From JBJHBY01 sp050485745 (GTDB lineage: Bacteria; Pseudomonadota; Gammaproteobacteria; Pseudomonadales; CAMLJR01): DNA of 38,244 nucleotides. The notes under the pieces were generated by a model, which saw nothing but the letters and a program-made list of their open reading frames with translations, searched no databases and was not told the origin of the DNA. The DNA lies in contig JBJHBY010000004.1 of assembly GCA_050485745.1 (NCBI GenBank), forward strand, positions 1 through 38,244. The letters run 5' to 3'. Of this stretch, positions 1 to 7,925 are shown in pieces; position 1 is the first letter of the stretch, and every line of letters starts with the position of its first letter. The position numbers were made by a program, and so were the translations under genes.

Positions 1-1
1 G

Positions 2-85
2 GGCGTCGTTGCAACGCTCGTCAAGGAGAGCAAACCCTTGACCTTCGCGCTGCGCCTCGCCAGTGTACGCCAGAGGCTCCGCTGA
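2..85 (+). CDS. C-terminal end of an unidentified protein (partial)
   Basis: An open frame enters from the window edge and stops at TGA 83-85, giving 27 residues that end in a basic tail (SVRQRLR). The segment is too short to assign to a family. It lies about 110 bases before the tRNA promoter, and that gap contains two short inverted repeats (GGTGC/GCACC at 107-120 and CCGGTC/GACCGG at 119-131) that could end its transcript. The frame could also be fortuitous, because only 28 codons are visible. Confidence 0.35.
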   Translation, partial: GVVATLVKESKPLTFALRLASVRQRLR

Positions 86-194
86 GCCATTGCCGAATTG
101 ATCAGAGGTGCCTTTGCACCGGTCGGACCGGCTGACTACTCAGTATAGTGCACGTCCGGCACTTGTCCCTGCGCAGGAAAATCTTCCTCCGGGC

Positions 195-223
195 TTGACC
201 TTTGCGCGGGTGATTCTTAGAAT
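195..223 (+). promoter_or_regulatory. sigma70 promoter of the tRNA cluster
   Basis: A near-consensus -35 box TTGACC (195-200) and a -10 box TAGAAT (218-223) are separated by exactly 17 bp. The -10 is followed at once by a GC-rich run (GCGCGCC), the discriminator type typical of stringently controlled stable-RNA promoters. The tRNA-Glu gene begins 47 bases downstream of the -10. Confidence 0.75.
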
Positions 224-269
224 GCGCGCCACTTCAATGGTGCAGTCCAGCGCACCCGGAGTGCTCGGC

Positions 270-345
270 GTCCCCTTCGTCTAGTGGCCTAGGACACCGC
301 CCTTTCACGGCGGGAACAGGGGTTCGAGTCCCCTAGGGGACGCCA
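270..345 (+). tRNA. tRNA-Glu (anticodon TTC)
   Basis: A complete 76-nt cloverleaf. The acceptor arm GTCCCCT (270-276) pairs with AGGGGAC (335-341), followed by discriminator G and an encoded CCA (343-345). The anticodon stem CCGCC/GGCGG encloses the loop CTTTCAC with anticodon TTC at 304-306. The T arm contains GGTTCGAGTCC. It reads glutamate codons and is the first gene of the small tRNA cluster. Confidence 0.97.
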
Positions 346-354
346 CTATTTCAT

Positions 355-447
355 GCGGGAGCGGCCCTGTTTGTGCAGGGCGTCAACCTTGACGAGGTTG
401 AGGCGGGGCGCGCAGCCTCGCGAGTTCTCGCGACCTCCCCGGAGGTC
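355..447 (+). pseudogene. decayed tRNA-Gly-like copy
   Basis: This spacer sequence starts with GCGGGA, like the tRNA-Gly gene at 464, and the two share the 12-base leader TTTCATGCGGGA (349-360 and 458-469). A D-arm-like hairpin (GCCCTG/CAGGGC, 364-381) and an anticodon-arm-like hairpin (CAACC/GGTTG, 384-400, loop TTGACGA) follow. The latter differs from the tRNA-Gly anticodon arm only in the loop. AGG and CGCGAGTTC of the T-arm region recur after an insertion, and a 7-bp hairpin GACCTCC/GGAGGTC (432-447) closes the stretch. No 3' acceptor strand or CCA matches the GCGGGA start, so a functional tRNA is unlikely. Best reading: a duplicated, degenerated tRNA-Gly; it could still be processed as a structured spacer of the tRNA transcript. 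Confidence 0.6.
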
Positions 448-463
448 GAATGTCAGGTTTCAT

Positions 464-539
464 GCGGGAATAGCTCAGTTGGTAGAGCGCAACCTTGCCA
501 AGGTTGAGGTCGCGAGTTCGAATCTCGTTTCCCGCTCCA
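464..539 (+). tRNA. tRNA-Gly (anticodon GCC)
   Basis: A complete 76-nt cloverleaf. Acceptor GCGGGAA (464-470) pairs with TTCCCGC (529-535), followed by discriminator T and an encoded CCA (537-539). The anticodon stem CAACC/GGTTG encloses TTGCCAA with anticodon GCC. The D arm holds AGCTCAGTTGGTAGAGC and the T arm GAGTTCGAATCTC. It probably shares the transcript started at the promoter near position 200. Confidence 0.97.
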
Positions 540-706
540 TATCCAGGTCACACGGCCCCGCCTCCACAGGGCCGTGTTGTCCCAAGCCCCCCCCCAGCCC
601 CTTGTCTACCCGTCCCGTTGTATTCTACAGTGCCTGATTTTCCATCCCGCTCCTGCCCGCAAACGGTCGGTGCAGTGGGCCGTACCCTGATACAAGTGGG
701 AGATGC

Positions 707-1636
707 ATGAGCGCGGCGCTGTCGATCAGCAAGCTGACCAAGGTCTATGACAATGGTTTCCAGGCCCTGAAGGGCATCGACCTTGAGGTGCCGGAGGGTG
801 ACTTCTTCGCCCTGCTGGGCCCCAACGGCGCTGGCAAGTCCACCACCATCGGCGTTATCTGCTCCCTGGTGCGCAAGAGCAGTGGCAGCGTCAGCGTTTT
901 TGGTCACGACATCGACCGCGACTTCGCCGCCGCCAAGCGAGAGCTCGGTATCGTGCCCCAGGAATTCAATTTCAACAACTTCGAGCGCATTTTCGATATT
1001 GTCGCCAACCAGGCCGGGTACTACGGCCTACCGCGGAAGCTGGCCCAGGAGCGCGCCGAGAAGTATTTGCGCCTGCTCGGCCTGTGGGACAAGCACAACG
1101 GCAACGCACGCATGCTCTCCGGCGGTATGAAACGGCGCCTGATGATTGCCCGCGCCCTGGTGCACGAGCCGCGCCTGCTGATCCTCGACGAGCCTACCGC
1201 AGGTGTCGACATCGAATTGCGCCGTTCGATGTGGTCGTTCCTGCAGGAGATCAACCGCAACGGCACCACCATTATCCTCACCACCCACTATCTGGAGGAA
1301 GCCGAGCAGTTGTGCCGCAACATCGCCATCATCAACCATGGCGAGATTGTCGAAAACACGGCCATGAAGTCGCTGCTCCAGACTCTGCACCAGGAGGTGT
1401 TCATCCTCGACTTGCGTGAAGCCCTGCCTGAGAGCCTGGAGCTGCCGGGTTTCGACTGGCGCGCCACGGATAGCCAGAGTATCGAGGTGGTGATCGATCG
1501 CGAGCGCGGTCTCAATCACCTGTTTGAACTGCTGCAGCAGCGTGGCCTGCAGGTGACCAGCATGCGCAACAAGGCCAATCGCCTGGAGGAACTGTTCGTG
1601 ACCCTGCTGGATCAATCGGGGAGGGCGGCGTCATGA
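707..1636 (+). CDS. yadG: ABC transporter ATP-binding protein, YadG type
   Basis: ATPase subunit of an ABC-2 type exporter, 309 residues. Visible motifs are Walker A GPNGAGKST (38-46), Q-loop Gln85, signature LSGGM (137-141), Walker B LLILDEP (157-163) and the H-loop histidine at 194. The C-terminal 90 residues carry the accessory region usual for YadG/CcmA-like ATPases. The ATG at 707 is preceded by a GGGAG ribosome binding site (698-702). The stop overlaps the start of the permease gene by four bases (ATGA), so the two are translationally coupled and form one exporter. The substrate is not known for this family. Confidence 0.92.
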   Translation: MSAALSISKLTKVYDNGFQALKGIDLEVPEGDFFALLGPNGAGKSTTIGVICSLVRKSSGSVSVFGHDIDRDFAAAKRELGIVPQEFNFNNFERIFDIVANQAGYYGLPRKLAQERAEKYLRLLGLWDKHNGNARMLSGGMKRRLMIARALVHEPRLLILDEPTAGVDIELRRSMWSFLQEINRNGTTIILTTHYLEEAEQLCRNIAIINHGEIVENTAMKSLLQTLHQEVFILDLREALPESLELPGFDWRATDSQSIEVVIDRERGLNHLFELLQQRGLQVTSMRNKANRLEELFVTLLDQSGRAAS

Positions 1637-2409
1637 TTCACTGGCAGGAGCAGAGCATTGCCTTCCGTACCATCGTGCGCAAGGAGATCCGGCGCTTTCT
1701 GCGGATCTGGCCGCAGACCCTGTTGCCCTCCGCAATTACCATGACCCTCTACTTTATCATCTTCGGCAACCTCATCGGTTCACGCATCGGTGAGATGGGC
1801 GGCTTCCGCTACATGGAATTCGTGGTGCCTGGCCTGATCATGATGGCGGTTATCACCAACTCCTACGCCAATGTGGTGTCGTCCTTCTTCGGGGCCAAAT
1901 TCCAGCGCTTCATTGAGGAAATGCTGGTCGCCCCGGTATCCCATCACACCATTCTGCTCGGCTTCGTGGTCGGGGGCATGACGCGCGCGCTGCTGGTGGG
2001 GCTGGTGGTAACGCTGCTGTCCCTGTTCTTCACCCGCCTGCACATCCACAACCTGGGGGTGACGGTGGGGATCCTGATGATGACCGCCCTGCTGTTTTCG
2101 CTCGGAGGCTTTATCAACGCGGTGTTCGCCAATAATTTTGACGATGTGTCGATCGTGCCGACGTTCATTCTCACGCCGCTGACCTACCTGGGGGGGGTGT
2201 TCTACTCCATTGATCTGCTATCGCCATTCTGGGCAGGTCTGTCCCAGCTCAACCCCATGCTGTATATCGTCAACGCCTTTCGCTACGGCGTGCTCGGGGT
2301 GTCCGACGTGAACGTTGTATGGGCCTTTGTGATGGTGACGAGCTTCACGGTCGTCGCCTATATCTATTGCCTGCATCTGCTGGCGACCGGAAAACGCCTG
2401 CGTCAATAG
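1633..2409 (+). CDS. yadH: ABC-2 type permease, YadH type
   Basis: Membrane subunit partnering the ATPase directly upstream, 258 residues. An N-terminal cytoplasmic segment with the basic motif RKEIRRFLRIWPQT is followed by about six hydrophobic helices, and the ABC-2 motif region (PLTYLGGVFYSIDLL) lies before the last two. Length and order match the YadH family. The start ATG overlaps the yadG stop. The exporter is thought to act in the inner membrane; its cargo cannot be read from the sequence. Confidence 0.92.
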   Translation: MIHWQEQSIAFRTIVRKEIRRFLRIWPQTLLPSAITMTLYFIIFGNLIGSRIGEMGGFRYMEFVVPGLIMMAVITNSYANVVSSFFGAKFQRFIEEMLVAPVSHHTILLGFVVGGMTRALLVGLVVTLLSLFFTRLHIHNLGVTVGILMMTALLFSLGGFINAVFANNFDDVSIVPTFILTPLTYLGGVFYSIDLLSPFWAGLSQLNPMLYIVNAFRYGVLGVSDVNVVWAFVMVTSFTVVAYIYCLHLLATGKRLRQ

Positions 2410-2434
2410 CGGCCCGCCAGGGCGCCGGAGGACC

Positions 2435-3259
2435 ATGACGATGACCCACGACGACCTTCCCCTGGGCCGGCAGGTCGACTGGCCGGAGCGCTACGCCCCC
2501 GAGCTGCTGGCGCCGATTCCGCGACGTGGCCCCGGTCGGGATGATGCCGGGCGCCCTCAATCGTTTACCGGCTTCGATCTGTGGCAGGCCTGGGAGTTGT
2601 CCTGGCTCAATCCCGCAGGTCGGCCCGAGGCTGCGTTGGGGCGCTTCGTCGTGCCCTGCGAGTCCCCGGCCATGATCGAATCCAAATCCCTGAAGCTCTA
2701 CCTGAACAGTCTCAATCAGCATCGCTTTGAAAGTATCGAGGCGGTGCGCAGCTGCATTGCCACGGACCTGGAGCGTTGCGCCGGTACTCCGGTACGAGTG
2801 CAGTTGCTGGCGCCGCGGCAGTGGCAGACCTTGGCGCCTGGTCAGCCGCGGGGTGACTGCCTGGACAGTCTGGAGGTCAGCATTGACCGGTACCATCCCG
2901 ATGCGGGCCTGTTGGAGCTTGAGGGCGGGTCCGAGCAGGCACAGTGCTATCACTCGCATCTGTTGCGCTCGCTGTGCCCGGTCACCGGGCAGCCGGACTG
3001 GGGCAGCCTGGAGGTGCGCTGGCATGGTCCGCGGCTGGCGCCGACGTCCCTGCTGCGCTATATCGTGTCCTATCGCCAGCATCAGGGCTTTCACGAGCAG
3101 TGCGTGGAGCGCATCTTCTCTGACTTGTACGCTCTGTGCCAACCCCGCGAATTGACGGTCAGTGCCTGGTACCTGCGCCGTGGCGGGCTCGACATCAATC
3201 CGGTGCGCAGTACCCATGCATCGAACAGTGATGGACTGCCGCGCCTGCTGCGCCAGTGA
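2435..3259 (+). CDS. queF: NADPH-dependent 7-cyano-7-deazaguanine reductase (long form)
   Basis: Reduces preQ0 to preQ1 with NADPH in queuosine biosynthesis. It is the two-domain (YqcD-like) form of 274 residues. The N-terminal half carries the family motif ESPAMIESKSLKLYLNS near residues 76-92. The C-terminal half carries LCPVTGQPDWG with the presumed catalytic Cys181 and acid Asp188. A GGAGG ribosome binding site lies four bases before the ATG at 2435; a second in-frame ATG at 2441 is a possible alternative. It lies 25 bases after yadH and 9 bases before the PPK2 gene, probably in one + strand transcript. Confidence 0.95.
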   Translation: MTMTHDDLPLGRQVDWPERYAPELLAPIPRRGPGRDDAGRPQSFTGFDLWQAWELSWLNPAGRPEAALGRFVVPCESPAMIESKSLKLYLNSLNQHRFESIEAVRSCIATDLERCAGTPVRVQLLAPRQWQTLAPGQPRGDCLDSLEVSIDRYHPDAGLLELEGGSEQAQCYHSHLLRSLCPVTGQPDWGSLEVRWHGPRLAPTSLLRYIVSYRQHQGFHEQCVERIFSDLYALCQPRELTVSAWYLRRGGLDINPVRSTHASNSDGLPRLLRQ

Positions 3260-3268
3260 GGAGCCGTT

Positions 3269-4012
3269 GTGGACAAGAAGACCTACCAGCGCCGACTCGA
3301 GAAGCTGCAATCTGAACTGAACGTGTTGCAGCAGTCTCTGGTGCGCAGTGGTGGACGCGCAGTGATTGTGCTCGAAGGCTGGGATGCAGCCGGAAAGGGC
3401 GGGATCGTGCGACGCATGGCCTGGTGTCTGGACCCGCGCGGCTTCAAGGTTTGGTCCATCGGTGCGCCGGATGTCCACGAGCAGGGGGAACACTGGCTGA
3501 AGCGCTTCTGGAGCCGCGTGCCCCGGTCCGGCGAAATCGCTGCCTTCGACCGTTCCTGGTACGGCCGGGTGCTGGTGGAACGGGTTGAGGGCTTCGCCAC
3601 GTCTGCTGCGTGGCAGCGTGCCTACGACGAGATCCGCCAGTTTGAGGCCAGCCTGCTCGCCGAGGATTATCGCATTGCCAAGCTGTTTCTGGACATTTCC
3701 GCCGAGACCCAGTTGCAGCGTTTTCGCGAGCGTTATGACGACCCGCACAAGCGCTGGAAGCTCACCCCGGAAGACCTGCGCAATCGCCGTCGACACGCCG
3801 ATTACGAAGCCGCCTATGCGGAGATGCTGGAGCATACCAGCCAGCCCGGAGCCCGCTGGCAGCGCATCGCCGCCGACGACAAGCGCGCCGCGCGCATAGC
3901 CTGTTTCGAACATATTCTCTCCGCACTTGGAGACGGCCTTCTGCTCGAGCCCTCACAGCCAGAGGCGGAAATCGTCGAGTATTTCGAGCGAGGAGAGGGA
4001 GCGAAGCGTTGA
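3269..4012 (+). CDS. polyphosphate kinase 2 family protein
   Basis: PPK2-family P-loop kinase, 247 residues, which transfers phosphate between polyphosphate and a nucleotide. Walker A is GWDAAGKGG (37-45), and FDRSWYGR (93-100) is the family's second conserved motif. The lid region near RERYDDPHKRWKLTPED (about 163-180) fits PPK2 as well. The start is GTG at 3269 with a GTGAGGAG ribosome binding site over the queF stop. The stop lies inside a 21-bp tandem repeat. The direction of the reaction and the nucleotide used cannot be told from sequence alone. Single-domain length is normal for class I PPK2. Confidence 0.9.
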   Translation: MDKKTYQRRLEKLQSELNVLQQSLVRSGGRAVIVLEGWDAAGKGGIVRRMAWCLDPRGFKVWSIGAPDVHEQGEHWLKRFWSRVPRSGEIAAFDRSWYGRVLVERVEGFATSAAWQRAYDEIRQFEASLLAEDYRIAKLFLDISAETQLQRFRERYDDPHKRWKLTPEDLRNRRRHADYEAAYAEMLEHTSQPGARWQRIAADDKRAARIACFEHILSALGDGLLLEPSQPEAEIVEYFERGEGAKR

Positions 4013-4031
4013 GGAGAGGGAGCGAAGCATT
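3990..4031 (+). repeat. 21-bp tandem duplication over the PPK2 stop codon
   Basis: Two adjacent 21-base units (3990-4010 and 4011-4031) that differ at one base (AGCGTT versus AGCATT). Each unit is completed by a TGA, so the PPK2 frame meets a stop after the first unit and another after the second. The duplication leaves the ribosome binding site of the next gene at 4051 untouched. Confidence 0.9.
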
Positions 4032-4061
4032 GATGCAGCGATCACCAACCGGAGAAGCCGC

Positions 4062-5324
4062 ATGTCGATGACCACCCTGGCCCTGATTGTGGTTGCGGAG
4101 CTGGCACTGTTGCTGCTGGGGGTCTGTATTTTCCTGTTGTTTCACCTGCGCCGCCTGCGTCGCCGGATGCACTCGCAAGGCACCGACGCACCGTTGCGCG
4201 GTGACGAGGCAGCCGTCGCGCCCGCGCCGGTTCCGGATTCAGCTCAGGATGAGAGTGAGCAATGGCTGGATGCACTGGATGCCCGGCTGGATGCGACCCG
4301 GGATCATCATCTTTCACTGCGGCCCGATCGCGACATCGTTCTTGACCTGACCGCGGACAGTGACCCGGAGCGGCGGGTTGCCAGCTTGCGCCACGCCTTT
4401 CTGGTGGCGGAGAAGGAAGCGGCTTTGATGGCCGATGGCGAGCCGGTCAGCTGGTCGATGCTGAACACCAAGCTCGGGCAACTGCTCGCCTTTATCGAGG
4501 AGGCGGCCCAGGCCTCTTCGGCAGCGACTCCGCAGAGCCAGGCAGACGATGATTCTGCCGCGGGCGACGGTGATATCGATGTCCTGCGCCAGGCCTGGAC
4601 GCGCGCCCGGGAGCAGGCGGAACGCGATTATCACGCCTTGCTCGAGCACCTGCAGGCCATGGAGGGCAGCGAGGTTCTGCAGCAGTGGCTGAGCGACTAC
4701 GACCAGCGCCATCAGCGCTTTGGCGAACAACTGCAGTCAGGCGCGGCCGCGGCCGATGATACCCCTCCACCTCCAGTATCTGTGGACACCGGCGAGCCAC
4801 GTATGGGGCAGCGCCTGCTGCAGCAACAGGAGGAAATCCGGCGCCTGCACAACATGGCGGCTGATCAATTCCGCGAGATCGACGGCCTGCGCAAGCGCCT
4901 GGAAGCCTTGGACGACGCGGATGAGGAAGAGCGCAGCGCGATGACCGTGGAGCTGACCACGCAACTGGAGCAACTGTCTCGCTACCTGAAGGAGTCCGAG
5001 ACCTGTACCACGCTGCTGGAAGAAGAACTCAGTCGCGCCGCAGAGGAAAACAGGCGCATGGAGACCGAGCTGCGCGGCTTGATGGACAAGGTTTCCGGGT
5101 TGTCCTCGGCGGATGTGGAGCAGTTGCAGGATCTGGTTGCCGCATTGACCGAGGAGGGGCGCCGCCTGCTGCAGACTGTCGGCACCCTGGCGGAGGACAA
5201 CAGCGCCCTGCGTGCAAAGGTCGACGCGGACGTAGCCGATGCTGACGAGTCTGCACCGCGTGAGTCGGGTGACGACCTGCTCGACATGGAGCTGCTGGAC
5301 GTCGACCCGCCATCGCGTAACTGA
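4062..5324 (+). CDS. membrane-anchored coiled-coil protein, unknown function
   Basis: A protein of 420 residues. One hydrophobic helix near residues 5-27 is followed by a basic stop-transfer cluster (HLRRLRRRM). A long soluble region then becomes heptad-rich from about residue 245 to 395 (glutamate, leucine and arginine rich), with an acidic, aspartate-rich C-terminus. The ATG at 4062 is chosen because GGAG sits at 4051 and the hydrophobic anchor begins directly after it; longer readings start inside the tandem repeat. I do not recognise a named family. The form suggests an inner-membrane scaffold projecting a coiled coil into the cytoplasm. It ends only 9 bases from the converging mgtE stop. 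Confidence 0.8.
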   Translation: MSMTTLALIVVAELALLLLGVCIFLLFHLRRLRRRMHSQGTDAPLRGDEAAVAPAPVPDSAQDESEQWLDALDARLDATRDHHLSLRPDRDIVLDLTADSDPERRVASLRHAFLVAEKEAALMADGEPVSWSMLNTKLGQLLAFIEEAAQASSAATPQSQADDDSAAGDGDIDVLRQAWTRAREQAERDYHALLEHLQAMEGSEVLQQWLSDYDQRHQRFGEQLQSGAAAADDTPPPPVSVDTGEPRMGQRLLQQQEEIRRLHNMAADQFREIDGLRKRLEALDDADEEERSAMTVELTTQLEQLSRYLKESETCTTLLEEELSRAAEENRRMETELRGLMDKVSGLSSADVEQLQDLVAALTEEGRRLLQTVGTLAEDNSALRAKVDADVADADESAPRESGDDLLDMELLDVDPPSRN

Positions 5325-5333
5325 GCCCGTGTC

Positions 5334-6686
5334 TTATCCCGCTGGCACCGTCAGGATCGCCGTGGCGATGGAGAAGTAGATCAGGATGCCGCAGATATCC
5401 GCGATCGAGGTGATCAGCGGGGCACTGGCGGTGGCCGGATCGAACTTCATTCGGGTGAGCACGAAGGGCAGGAGCATGCCGATCATGCTGCCGACCACCA
5501 CCACCAGCACCATGGCGAGTGACACCACCATCGCAACCTCGGTACCGCCACGCCACAGGCCCAGGCCCCATACCGCCGCCCCCATGGTCAGGCCGAGGCC
5601 GGTGGCCACGCCAAGCTCCTTGCCCCAGAGCTTGAGCCAGTCGCGCGTTTCCACGTCGCCGGTGGCCAGGGCGCGCACCATCAGCGTTGCCGCCTGGGAA
5701 CCGGCGTTGCCGCCGGAGTCGACGATCAGTGGCAGGAAGAAAACCAAAGCGATGACGGCCTCGATGGTCTCCTCAAAATAGGCAATGCCGGCGCCGCCGA
5801 AGATGTTCATGAACACCAGCAATACCAGCCAGCCCACGCGCTTGCGATACAGCAACGAGGGCCGGGCGTCGCGCAGGCTCAGGTTGATGGCCTCCATACC
5901 ACCCAGCTTGTGGAAGTCCTCGGTGTTCTCTTCTTCCACCACATCCATCACGTCGTCGACGGTGACTACACCCAGAAGCATGCCCTGACGGTCGACGACC
6001 GGCAGCGCAGTGATGTCGTAGTGCTGGATCAGGTCCACCGCCTCGGTACGGTCCTCCCCCGCCTGCACGCTGACTACTGTGCCGGAAAGCAGGCTTTCGA
6101 CGGTCTCCTCGGGAGCCAGCATCACCAGGCGCTTGAGGCTGACCGTGCCCAGCAGATGGCCGCGGTGGTCGCACACGTACAGGGTGTTGATGTTTTCTTC
6201 CGGTTCCCCGTGACGGCGCACATGGGCCAGGGCCTGGGCCAGGGTCCATTCCGGGCGCACCGCGACGAAGCGTGTAGTCATCAGGCGGCCGACACTGTTC
6301 TCGGGATAACCGAGCAGTTTCAGCGCCATCTTCATATCGTTGGTGGAGAGCAGGCGCAGCAGTTTTTCCAGTTGTTCCTGATCGACCGATTCCAGCAAGG
6401 CAGTGCGGTCATCGGGCAACAGCTCGGCAAGCAGTGCACGACCACTGGCGTCGTCCAGGGCGTCGAGCAGATCCGACTGGTTGGCCAGGTCCAGATAGGC
6501 AAACACATCGGAACGCTCGTCCTCGGGCAGCTGCCGGAAGGCCTGCTGCAAGTGCTCCAGCTCGAGCTCGTCAAGGACGCTGGCAATGTCCTGCACGTGC
6601 ATCCGGGCATAGTGCTCCGGCAGTTGTTCCCAGGCCTCGCGCTGGATCAGGTCGAGCAACAGTTGGGTTTCGGGCTTCATTTCCAT
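5334..6686 (-). CDS. mgtE: MgtE-type magnesium transporter
   Basis: Divalent-cation channel/transporter of the inner membrane, 450 residues. An N-terminal helical (MgtE N) domain occupies about residues 15-125, two CBS domains about 130-255, and five transmembrane helices follow from about 285. The hallmarks PLIVDSGGNAGSQ and SAPLITSIADICG in the pore domain are present. The ATG at 6686 is preferred to upstream codons because the GGGGGAAAG stretch ahead of it is a suitable ribosome binding site and family members start near here. No Mg2+ riboswitch is recognisable in the 91-base upstream gap. Regulation is probably by Mg2+ binding to the N and CBS domains. Confidence 0.95.
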   Translation of the reverse strand: MEMKPETQLLLDLIQREAWEQLPEHYARMHVQDIASVLDELELEHLQQAFRQLPEDERSDVFAYLDLANQSDLLDALDDASGRALLAELLPDDRTALLESVDQEQLEKLLRLLSTNDMKMALKLLGYPENSVGRLMTTRFVAVRPEWTLAQALAHVRRHGEPEENINTLYVCDHRGHLLGTVSLKRLVMLAPEETVESLLSGTVVSVQAGEDRTEAVDLIQHYDITALPVVDRQGMLLGVVTVDDVMDVVEEENTEDFHKLGGMEAINLSLRDARPSLLYRKRVGWLVLLVFMNIFGGAGIAYFEETIEAVIALVFFLPLIVDSGGNAGSQAATLMVRALATGDVETRDWLKLWGKELGVATGLGLTMGAAVWGLGLWRGGTEVAMVVSLAMVLVVVVGSMIGMLLPFVLTRMKFDPATASAPLITSIADICGILIYFSIATAILTVPAG

Positions 6687-6730
6687 GGGTCTTTCCCCCT
6701 TTTTCGGACATGCGCGGCCCGCCACGTTAG

Positions 6731-6752
6731 TCTGTCATGCGCTGATGACAGA
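6731..6752. terminator. hairpin between the OMP gene and mgtE
   Basis: TCTGTCAT (6731-6738) and ATGACAGA (6745-6752) form a perfect 8-bp stem with a 6-base loop. It lies between the stop of the upstream gene (6778) and the mgtE start. No T-run follows in the direction of transcription, so it may be a weak terminator, an mRNA stabiliser or an operator for mgtE. Confidence 0.45.
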
Positions 6753-6777
6753 TCATCGGTGGCCGGCACAGGGGTGA

Positions 6778-7467
6778 TCAGAAGGCGACAGCGAATCCGA
6801 GGGTCGCGGCATTGTCGCTGTGGCTGCTGAAGCGGCGTTGCCAGGCAACGTCGATCAGCAGGGCGTCGAAGGCGAAGCGCAGGCCGGCCTGTACGCGGGT
6901 GCTGCCGCGGTGATCGCCCCAGGTCTCCGCCACCAGGTGCAGCGGCCCCTCGACGGCGTATTCCAGCGCGGCACCCCAGATCACGGCGTTACGATCGTCC
7001 CTGGCCCAGGCCCAGCCCAGGTTGTAGTGGCTGGTGAGGCGCTCACTGTGGGGAATGCTCAGGGGCACATAGAGCTCGACGTCGTCGACGCGCTTGCTGT
7101 CGTCATTCCAGATGGCCGCTGCGGCCAGGCCCATGCCGAAACCGTGATCATCCTGGGTGCGCCAAAGGGTCTTGCCTTCCAGGGCAACCTCGGTATGGGT
7201 GTCGCCACCCTCCTGGACGCGGCTCAGCCCCAGGCCCAGGTCGAACTGCCCGGTGGGATTGCAGGTGGGGAGTACCGTGAACTCGTTATTGTTGCCGTTG
7301 AAGTGGGTGTACCAGGTTTCCACCTCACAACGGCCGGCGTCGACCAGCGCGGCGTCGTCGACGGCAAAGTGGCCGCCCAGTGCGAGGGCCTGGCTGCTGC
7401 CGATGAGCAGGCCGGTGGCCAGCCAGGGCTTGAGGGTCTGGTGCTTGCGAATCAGTGTATACAGCAT
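6778..7467 (-). CDS. predicted outer-membrane beta-barrel protein
   Basis: A protein of 229 residues. A signal peptide covers about residues 1-31 (hydrophobic LATGLLIGSSQALA, cleavage near ALA-LG). Alternating amphipathic strands follow, and the last residue is phenylalanine (GFAVAF), the usual C-terminal signature of outer-membrane barrels. Two cysteines near residues 48 and 69 may pair. The pattern resembles the small transporter-like barrels grouped with the meta-pathway phenol-degradation family, but I would not assign a substrate. The start ATG at 7467 has GGAG about 12 bases upstream. It precedes mgtE on the same strand, separated by a hairpin. Confidence 0.7.
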   Translation of the reverse strand: MLYTLIRKHQTLKPWLATGLLIGSSQALALGGHFAVDDAALVDAGRCEVETWYTHFNGNNNEFTVLPTCNPTGQFDLGLGLSRVQEGGDTHTEVALEGKTLWRTQDDHGFGMGLAAAAIWNDDSKRVDDVELYVPLSIPHSERLTSHYNLGWAWARDDRNAVIWGAALEYAVEGPLHLVAETWGDHRGSTRVQAGLRFAFDALLIDVAWQRRFSSHSDNAATLGFAVAF

Positions 7468-7925
7468 GGTGCTTGCTCCGTGTCTTGAATGGTTTCTCGC
7501 GCCATCGCTTCGCAGCGGGGCGCGGGTTCAAAAAACGGATACCTGATCGGAGGTGCCAGCATTCATCATCGCAAATGCCTGAGCATGATGCGGCTCGAAG
7601 AGACTGGCTGTTGAGGTTCCGGTTGGGCATCCCGCATTCGTCACGGGAGCCGACCGCTGGCTGATCGCGATTGATCAGCGGAGGAACGGAGGGCTTACCG
7701 CGCGAAGGCCGTGCTGACAGTGTTGGTCAGGCAACAACTGCAGGGTTCCATCGAGGGTGGTCCTCCATTGCTTGAGTCGGCGGCGATTTTACGTACACGG
7801 GTCAGCATGTCAACCTTTTGGGTCTTTGTCGTGGTCGGGCATTGCAGTGCATGCTTGCAGCGGTGACGATCGCGCTGCGTTGACTTCAATTCCATTAATT
7901 CCATTCCTGTATGCGGGAGAACACC
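7468..7925. other. divergent intergenic region, no gene seen
   Basis: 458 bases between the divergent OMP and SDR genes. Short open frames here lack ribosome binding sites and coding bias. One clear inverted repeat, GCTGATC/GATCAGC with a 6-base spacer (7660-7679), is a possible operator. The last 20 bases hold the GGGAGA ribosome binding site (7915-7920) of the SDR gene. I see no RNA family. Confidence 0.6.

Noticed and set aside
2345..3913. 522-codon open frame on the - strand
   Set aside because: It lies opposite queF and the PPK2 gene, both with full family motifs; long antisense frames are expected in GC-rich DNA.
7468..7925. Small gene or RNA family such as a Mg2+ riboswitch near mgtE
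   Set aside because: mgtE is not directly downstream, short frames lack ribosome binding sites, and no recognisable aptamer pattern was seen.
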